Assembly (NCBI RefSeq): GCF_002104765.1
Contig: NZ_NCXM01000003.1
Span: forward strand, 186,001 to 250,000
DNA from: Mycolicibacterium vulneris
GTDB taxonomy: Bacteria > Actinomycetota > Actinomycetes > Mycobacteriales > Mycobacteriaceae
Length of the DNA stretch: 64,000 bases
Direction of reading: 5' to 3'
A program made the position numbers and the translations under genes. The notes under the pieces are model-generated. The model had not been told where the DNA came from. It did no database searches and saw nothing but the letters and a program-made list of their open reading frames with translations. Shown here piece by piece: positions 62,103 to 64,000 of this stretch (positions within the stretch are counted from its first letter, which is position 1; every line of letters begins with the position of its first letter).

Positions 62103-62444
62103 ATGCTGATTGCGGGCGTGCTGTGCATGTGTGCGGCGGTGGCCTCGGCGGGGTTCGGCACCTGGTCGCTTGCCCACAACGGGAATTTCGGTGCCACCGC
62201 GTTGGCGCTGCGCGCGATGGCGCCGACTCAGTTGGCGGCCGCGGTGATGTTGACAGCCGGCGGCGCGGTGGCGATAGCCGCCGTCCCGGAGACCGCGCTG
62301 GTCGTGCTCATCGTCTGTGTGGTGGGCGCGCTCGGAACGCTGGCCGCGGGCTCGTGGCAGAGCGCGCGCTTCGCGCTGCGCCAGGAAGCGGCGGCGCCCG
62401 CCTGCGCCGGCAGCTGCGCCGGCTGCACGCAGTCGTGCCAGTGA
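62103..62444 (+). CDS. small membrane protein (Rv0039c homologue) with Cys-rich tail
   Basis: 113 aa. Three hydrophobic helices (start, LAAAVMLTAGGAVAIAAV, ALVVLIVCVVGALGTLAAG) and a C-terminal tail ending in four closely spaced Cys (C-x3-C-x2-C-x3-C) that could bind metal. Function unknown. Convergent with the YqgE gene. Confidence 0.8.
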   Translation: MLIAGVLCMCAAVASAGFGTWSLAHNGNFGATALALRAMAPTQLAAAVMLTAGGAVAIAAVPETALVVLIVCVVGALGTLAAGSWQSARFALRQEAAAPACAGSCAGCTQSCQ

Positions 62445-62477
62445 ACTAGAGGGCCGGTGGGCCCGACGTCAGCAGCC

Positions 62478-63083
62478 CTAGTTCCGGCTGATGTCGATGG
62501 GGTGGGTGGCCAGCAGCGAGAGCGGCAGCGGCTGGCGACGCAGGACTTGGCCCCACAGGTCGGACCTCGGTCCGACGAGCACGTCGGATGGCAACGCGGA
62601 CAACACAATCCAGTCGTCGCGCTCGATCTCGCCTTCCAGCTGACCAATCGTCCAGCCCGAGTACCCCGCGAAGATTCGCACCCCTTCGACCAGCGGCGCG
62701 ATCACGTCGGGGTCGGCGTCCAGGTCGACCATGACCACCCGGCCGTCCACGTGCCGCAAGCCCGGCACGCCCTGGGGATCGGCGCCGACCCGCAGCGTCG
62801 CCAGACACAACGCCGCGTCACGCTTCACCGGCCCGCCGATGAACATCGTCTTCGGCTTGGCCGACAGCTTGGTCCACTGGGGCAACACGTTGTACACCGC
62901 GGTTTCGCTGGCGCGATTCAGGACGACACCCAGGGTGCCTCCGTCGTTGTGCTCGACGATGTAGATCACGCTGCGCCGAAATGTCGGTTCGAGGAGATCG
63001 GTGTTGGCGAGCAGCAAAGTGCCCGCACGCACCCGTTGCGCGGCAGGTGCGACGTAGTCCTCTGGATCCTCCGGCGGCGGCAC
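62478..63083 (-). CDS. YqgE/AlgH-family (UPF0301) protein, Rv0038 homologue
   Basis: 201 aa from GTG 63083 (VPPPEDPEDYVAP), matching the M. tuberculosis length; the frame is open upstream but implausibly Ala/Arg rich. Family segments: GTLLLANTDLLEPTFRRSVI, HNDGGTLGVVLNR, GGPVKRDAA, GYSGWTIGQLEGEI. Function unknown in mycobacteria. Confidence 0.92.
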   Translation of the reverse strand: MPPPEDPEDYVAPAAQRVRAGTLLLANTDLLEPTFRRSVIYIVEHNDGGTLGVVLNRASETAVYNVLPQWTKLSAKPKTMFIGGPVKRDAALCLATLRVGADPQGVPGLRHVDGRVVMVDLDADPDVIAPLVEGVRIFAGYSGWTIGQLEGEIERDDWIVLSALPSDVLVGPRSDLWGQVLRRQPLPLSLLATHPIDISRN

Positions 63084-63230
63084 CCCACCATCATCGCATC
63101 CGGCGCATGGTGGCCCGGGGCAATCGAGAGCGTGGGCCACGGAGATTTGTACTGTTGTTGGGACGGCTCTGATCGCGCGAGCTTTGCCAGCCCCAATCGT
63201 GGAAGTCGGTTTCGGTGATCCCAACCCGGA

Positions 63231-64000
63231 TGCAGTCCAGTGCACCCGTCGAGATTTGGCGGTCCGTGCGTGATTTGCCGGATTTCTGGCGGCTGCTGCA
63301 GGTGCGCGTCGCAAGCCAATTCGGTGACGGCTTGTTTCAGGCGGCGCTGGCCGGCGCCCTGTTGTTCAACCCGGATCGGGCCGCCGACCCTCTCTCCATC
63401 GCGCGCGCGTTCGCGGTTCTGTTCTTGCCGTACTCGCTGCTCGGTCCGTTCGCTGGTGCGCTGATGGACCGATGGGATCGGCGGCTGGTGCTCGTCGGCG
63501 CCAACGGCGGTCGGCTGATCCTCTTCGCCGCGATCGGCACCATCCTGGCGGTGCGGGCCGGGGATCTGCCGCTGTTGCTGGGCGCCCTGTTCGCCAACGG
63601 CTTGTCCCGCTTCGTCGGGTCCGGGCTGTCGGCGTCGCTGCCGCACGTGGTGCCGCGCGAGCAGGTGGTGACGATGAACTCGGTTGCCACCGCGTCCGGG
63701 GCCATCGCGGCGTTCATCGGCGCAAACTTCATGCTGGTGCCCCGGTTCATCTTCGGGTCCAGCGACAAGGGCGCCTCGGCGATCGTGTTCCTCACGGCGG
63801 TTCCCGTGTCGATCGCGTTGCTGTTGTCCTTGCGGTTCGGGGCGCGAGTGCTGGGGCCCGACGACACCTGGCGAGCGATCCACGGGCCGGTCATCTACGC
63901 GGTGATCACCGGCTGGCTGCACGGCGCACGGACGGTGGCGCAGCGCCCCACGGTCGCCGCCACCCTGTCCGGCCTGGCCGCCCATCGGATGGTCATCGGC
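63231..64000 (+). CDS. MFS transporter, N-terminal part (Rv0037c homologue; runs off window)
   Basis: From ATG 63231 (GTG 63217 and others are possible) the frame stays open to the right edge: 256 codons. Several hydrophobic helices, and the MFS loop 2-3 signature appears as [10 protein letters not shown]. Resembles the Enterobactin exporter/EntS-like or MFS_1 group. Substrate unknown. Divergent from the YqgE gene. Confidence 0.85.

Overview
The window is high-GC mycobacterial chromosome. From about 34.6 kb to the right edge the gene order is that of the Mycobacterium tuberculosis Rv0037c-Rv0058 block, in inverted orientation: dnaB, rplI, rpsR, ssb, rpsF, the Rv0051 glycosyltransferase, ponA1, the Rv0049/Rv0048c homologues, a PadR regulator, ino1, the Rv0045c, Rv0044c, Rv0043c and Rv0042c homologues, leuS, mtc28, Rv0039c, the Rv0038 YqgE family protein and the Rv0037c transporter. 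Compared with that block as I recall it, this strain has extra genes: a five-cistron set (LLM oxidoreductase, sulfotransferase, sugar isomerase-like protein, DUF1214-like protein, joined to the Rv0045c hydrolase), an amino-acid ABC transporter and an SDR. The DJ-1/PfpI gene (Rv0052 homologue) is frameshifted and shortened, and dnaB has no intein. A non-tuberculous, probably slow-growing Mycobacterium is the best guess.

The left 20 kb is a beta-oxidation-type catabolic cluster of host-like composition. It holds seven acyl-CoA dehydrogenase genes (one cut by the window edge), two enoyl-CoA hydratases, a MaoC hydratase, an acyl-CoA ligase, two SDRs, both subunits of a 3-oxoacid CoA-transferase, an amidohydrolase, a P450 and an MmgE/PrpD protein. 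Six of the dehydrogenases form three adjacent pairs, each with one subunit carrying the SEPxAGSD and GGTxEI motifs and one carrying FGRPIGxFQ and QxHGxIG-type motifs, the layout of heteromeric FadE enzymes. Both divergent promoter regions of the cluster carry two copies of TTGAC-N6-GTCAA, an apparent shared operator. The substrate cannot be read from the sequence.

Between these, about 20.7-34.6 kb, is a lower-GC Tn7-like transposon. Its tnsA-tnsB-tnsC operon starts beside the 3' end of dnaB and reads away from it, as Tn7 sits beside glmS. It has two TniQ genes transcribed divergently. The larger TniQ, 916 aa, ends in three clear (perhaps four) tandem HTH-like repeats and is a good TnsD-like candidate for recognising the dnaB end. 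The element also carries two paralogous XRE regulators, an EspR-like HTH protein, a small conserved-looking protein and a AAA+ ATPase. A perfect palindrome, CTACTAGTAG, occurs five times between 21.7 and 28.4 kb. At three of these the start codon of a regulator gene lies 36-38 bp downstream, and one site lies between the two divergent tniQ units. I infer that the XRE proteins control target-selector expression and an accessory AAA+ operon, while tnsABC has its own promoter region with a different 20-bp palindrome. I could not fix the left end of the element or its terminal repeats, so it may include part of the catabolic cluster as cargo or even extend beyond the window. No CRISPR array, tRNA, rRNA or IS element was seen.
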